DNA of 8,772 nucleotides, taken from CAZILN01 sp964540005 (lineage in GTDB: Bacteria > Bacteroidota > Bacteroidia > Bacteroidales > SM23-62). Below are positions 7,028 to 8,772 of this stretch, one piece after another. The stretch lies in the NCBI GenBank assembly GCA_964540005.1, contig CAZILN010000212.1, forward strand, positions 1-8,772, read 5' to 3'. A program made the translations under genes and the position numbers. The notes under the pieces were generated by a model. That model was not told where the DNA came from. It saw only the letters and a program-made list of their open reading frames with translations, and ran no database searches. The stretch's first letter is position 1; every line of letters starts with the position of its first letter.

Positions 7028-7585
7028 ATGGGCAGAAGGCATATTACTGTAATACTGTTATTATTACTGATGAGCATCGGGCATGCTTATGCACAGCTTA
7101 CATTCGCAGGTGTTTGTGGTGATTACGGCACAAAAATAAAGGAGCCCGGTTTCAGTGCCCTGGCTTATTACACAGTAAATGAACAAATTGACCTGGCACC
7201 AAATATTACCTATTATCTTACTCATACAGAAGGCATCCCTAATGGCGAAAAGAAATCCTCCTGGTTGTCCTTTAACCTGGACGGTCATTACAATATCTTC
7301 CAATTCGGCCAATTTGAAGGATTTGGAATAATGGGACTGAATTTTACATACGTCACCACTGAAACATTAGAAACCATCCAGGGTACAGATTACAAGGACA
7401 GAAGGCATGAAACAAAAGCAGGATTAAATGTAGGCTTCGGCGGCAGCGTTCATCTGTCAGATTTTTTTACTCCATTTACAGAATTCAAATATACCCTGGA
7501 GGATGAGGCATTTCAGGCAAATTTTCGCATCGGACTGATCTTTAGAATAATGGAGGACAAGGAAAGGGATTTTGAAGAATATTAG
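7028..7585 (+). CDS. Small outer-membrane beta-barrel protein
   Basis: A 185-residue predicted outer-membrane protein of unknown function. A Sec signal peptide (RR at 3-4, hydrophobic 7-16) ends AYA before Q23, typical of SPI cleavage in Bacteroidota. The mature part alternates polar and hydrophobic/aromatic residues in about eight strands, for example GFSALAYYTV, IDLAPNITYYLT, WLSFNLDGHYNIF, FGIMGLNFTYVT, KAGLNVGFGGSVHL, FTPFTEFKYTL and FQANFRIGLIFRI. The last strand is followed by a charged tail (MEDKERDFEEY). Strand order and glycine positions match the next gene, suggesting tandem paralogues. The ATG at 7028 is the only start compatible with the signal peptide. Barrels of this size often serve as adhesion, stability or lipid-interacting proteins, but no specific role can be read here. 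Confidence 0.75.
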   Translation: MGRRHITVILLLLLMSIGHAYAQLTFAGVCGDYGTKIKEPGFSALAYYTVNEQIDLAPNITYYLTHTEGIPNGEKKSSWLSFNLDGHYNIFQFGQFEGFGIMGLNFTYVTTETLETIQGTDYKDRRHETKAGLNVGFGGSVHLSDFFTPFTEFKYTLEDEAFQANFRIGLIFRIMEDKERDFEEY

Positions 7586-7634
7586 GAATGGATATATTAA
7601 CGACACAGCCTGTAAAAACTTTTATTACTATCAG

Positions 7635-8210
7635 ATGAAACTACCTGCAAACAGCTTCCCTATCCTAGCCCTGATATTATTATTCAGCACTGTCAGCTTG
7701 CATGCCCAGTTCAACCGGTATGGAGGCGGACTAAGCTTCAGTACTGGTATAGACCAATTTGATCCGGACAGAATAGAGACAGGGAACCCCGGTATCACTT
7801 TAAGGGGGGTGTATGATATCGATAAGAAATTATTTCTCCTTCCCTCACTCAGCTTCTATATGCCAAAACAAGTAGGCCACCAGGGCAGCACCCTGAAAAC
7901 ATATTATACACATCTGGATGCACACCTGGGATACCAGCTGGCTCACGAAGGCCCGATCATGTTTTATGCCTTAGCCGGAGGGGACCTGACAAGCCTTTAC
8001 TTAGCATATAATACTGATGACCCCTTATTTGAGAGCAAGTTTATACCTTCACCCGGACTCAGCGTTGGGACCGGGGTTGAAATGATCATTGATGACAGGT
8101 TCAATGCCTATACCCAGGTACGATATATTGTAGGAAAATATCAGCAATTAATCATCTCTATAGGTGTGCATTATTACTGGGACGGACGCAGGTATAAGTC
8201 CTGGAAATGA
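7635..8210 (+). CDS. Small outer-membrane beta-barrel protein, paralogue of the preceding gene
   Basis: A 191-residue predicted outer-membrane barrel of unknown function. From the ATG at 7635, a signal peptide with hydrophobic core at 9-20 ends LHA before Q25. An in-frame TTG at 7572 overlaps the upstream gene and would put 21 polar residues before the signal, so it is rejected. Strand-like segments include GITLRGVYDID, LFLLPSLSFYMP, YYTHLDAHLGYQL, IMFYALAGGDLTSLYLAY, PGLSVGTGVEMIIDD, FNAYTQVRYIVG and QLIISIGVHYYW. It shares with its neighbour the order PG strand, LxPxxxxY strand, LxxHxxY strand, GxxxGxG strand, (Y/F)TxxxY strand and a closing IG strand. The genes are 49 bases apart and probably co-transcribed. 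A charged RRYKSWK tail follows the final strand. Confidence 0.75.
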   Translation: MKLPANSFPILALILLFSTVSLHAQFNRYGGGLSFSTGIDQFDPDRIETGNPGITLRGVYDIDKKLFLLPSLSFYMPKQVGHQGSTLKTYYTHLDAHLGYQLAHEGPIMFYALAGGDLTSLYLAYNTDDPLFESKFIPSPGLSVGTGVEMIIDDRFNAYTQVRYIVGKYQQLIISIGVHYYWDGRRYKSWK

Positions 8211-8237
8211 TTTAAACAGATTTTTTTTATCTTTATT

Positions 8238-8245
8238 TACTTTTG
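8238..8245 (+). promoter_or_regulatory. Predicted -7 promoter element of the charged repeat gene
   Basis: TACTTTTG matches the Bacteroidota -7 consensus TAnnTTTG exactly and ends 22 bases before the ATG at 8268. No clear TTG is seen at the -33 position; the nearest candidate is TTTA at 8211-8214, 23 bases upstream. It suggests the repeat gene is transcribed separately from the barrel genes. Confidence 0.45.
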
Positions 8246-8267
8246 TAACAGCTTAAACAAACAGAAT

Positions 8268-8772
8268 ATGGCATTTCTAATTTCCTTATTCGGCGGTGGG
8301 ATGCCCACAACTGCCAAGGTTGAACAGGACGAGGCTTCCCTGATAAAAGACTATAACGACTTCCGGGAATATACCGGTTCTGAAGAGTTAAAGAGGTATG
8401 AAGAACTTGATGCTCAGGTAAATTCGAATGAATTTGCTGAAAAGAAAAAGGAAATAATGAGCCGGAATTTCAAGAATACCGGGGAGTATAAAAAACAGCA
8501 GGAGTATCTTGCCCAGAAGAAATCCAAATCGATAAAAGACTATTATAAGATAAAGGGATCAAGTGATCTGGAGGAATTCAAACAAACAAGCTCTTCTGAT
8601 GACCTGAGTAAATATGAGGAACTGACAAAGTATATTGAATCGGCGGAATTTACACAGGAAAAACAGGATGCAGGCAAGGAATTCAAAGAAACCGAGGCCT
8701 ATAAGAAGGAACAGGAATACCTGCAATTGAAGAAATCTGCCCGCCTGAAGAAGTATTATAAATTCAAGGACT
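8268..8772 (+). CDS. Charged Lys/Glu/Tyr-rich repeat protein, 5' part only
   Basis: An open frame begins at the ATG at 8268 and runs off the window after 168 codons, so only the N-terminal part is visible. After MAFLISLFGGG at 1-11, too short and glycine-rich for a normal signal peptide, the protein is almost entirely charged and probably helical. Two copies of a 71-72-residue unit are visible (about 32-96 and 104-167). They share FxxxxxSxxLxxYEEL, an SxEF motif, a TxxYKKxQEYL motif, KKS and YYKxK. Regularly spaced SxEL/F and YxxL steps suggest a helical-repeat or coiled-coil rod. I do not recognise a catalytic domain in this part. From memory only, comparable charged N-terminal repeats occur in some Bacteroidota proteins ending in a glycosidase-type domain (GH16), so the missing 3' part matters. 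Location and function are unknown. The strong reading frame, internal repeats and promoter box make it very likely real. Confidence 0.85.
   Translation, partial: MAFLISLFGGGMPTTAKVEQDEASLIKDYNDFREYTGSEELKRYEELDAQVNSNEFAEKKKEIMSRNFKNTGEYKKQQEYLAQKKSKSIKDYYKIKGSSDLEEFKQTSSSDDLSKYEELTKYIESAEFTQEKQDAGKEFKETEAYKKEQEYLQLKKSARLKKYYKFKD
8361..8768 (+). repeat. Two tandem coding repeats (71-72 residues each)
   Basis: Unit 1 covers 8361-8555 and unit 2 covers 8577-8768, in the same frame of the charged repeat gene. Aligned by eye they need a single one-residue gap. Shared positions include F32/F104, L41/L113, Y44/Y116, L47/L119, F56/F128, F68/F139, Y74/Y145, EY 79-80/150-151 and YY 92-93/163-164. DNA identity is much lower than the protein pattern, so this is an old duplication kept by selection. 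Unit 2 ends at the window edge, so more copies may follow. Confidence 0.75.

Noticed and set aside
7572..7634. TTG start overlapping the first barrel gene for the second barrel gene.
   Set aside because: It would place polar residues before a good signal peptide that begins at the ATG at 7635.
8184..8228. GGAC/GTCC and CAGG/CCTG pairings at the end of the second barrel gene, followed by an eight-T run, as an intrinsic terminator.
   Set aside because: The stems are only four base pairs and mutually exclusive, and the T-run starts 17 or more bases after them, too far for a normal terminator.
1..8772. Defence system, prophage, CRISPR or transposon content.
   Set aside because: No such motifs, direct repeats with spacers, terminal inverted repeats or mobility genes were seen; all genes are ordinary enzymes, envelope proteins or a repeat protein.

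Overview
The window looks like chromosomal DNA from a member of the Bacteroidota, probably Bacteroidales or a related marine or sediment lineage. Three things suggest this. Start codons lack clear Shine-Dalgarno sequences. Three intergenic sites match the Bacteroidota -7 promoter element TAnnTTTG exactly. The proteins are also typical of the phylum: a Tat-exported aldo/keto reductase, a large SPII lipoprotein, and small Sec-exported beta-barrels ending in AYAQ or LHAQ signal sites. I see no rRNA, tRNA, CRISPR array, insertion sequence, phage gene or origin. All gaps between genes are under about 170 bases.

The left part (1-3.65 kb) holds soluble enzymes in alternating orientation. An AlkD-like DNA glycosylase (+) converges with formyltetrahydrofolate deformylase PurU (-), with two bases between the stop codons. 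PurU is divergent from a creatininase-family metallohydrolase (+), and the 151-base gap between them carries a -7 element on each strand. The hydrolase converges with an unusual thymidylate-synthase-fold protein (-), which is divergent from the next gene. PurU and the thymidylate synthase-like protein both use one-carbon tetrahydrofolates, but they are not in one operon.

The right part (3.65-8.77 kb) is entirely on the + strand and mostly encodes membrane or exported proteins. In order, these are a membrane isoprenylcysteine-methyltransferase-like protein, a Tat-exported aldo/keto reductase, a secreted ADP-ribosylglycohydrolase-family lipoprotein with a C-terminal beta-sandwich, and two tandem small outer-membrane beta-barrels that look like diverged paralogues. 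Last comes the start of a highly charged protein built from 71-72-residue repeats, cut by the window end; it has its own -7 promoter element. The reductase and glycohydrolase are close enough (74 bases) to be co-transcribed and may act on a common small molecule in the envelope.

I do not see a clear defence island or mobile element. The most unusual items are the non-canonical thymidylate synthase, the secreted ADP-ribosylglycohydrolase paired with a Tat reductase, and the charged repeat protein at the right edge.
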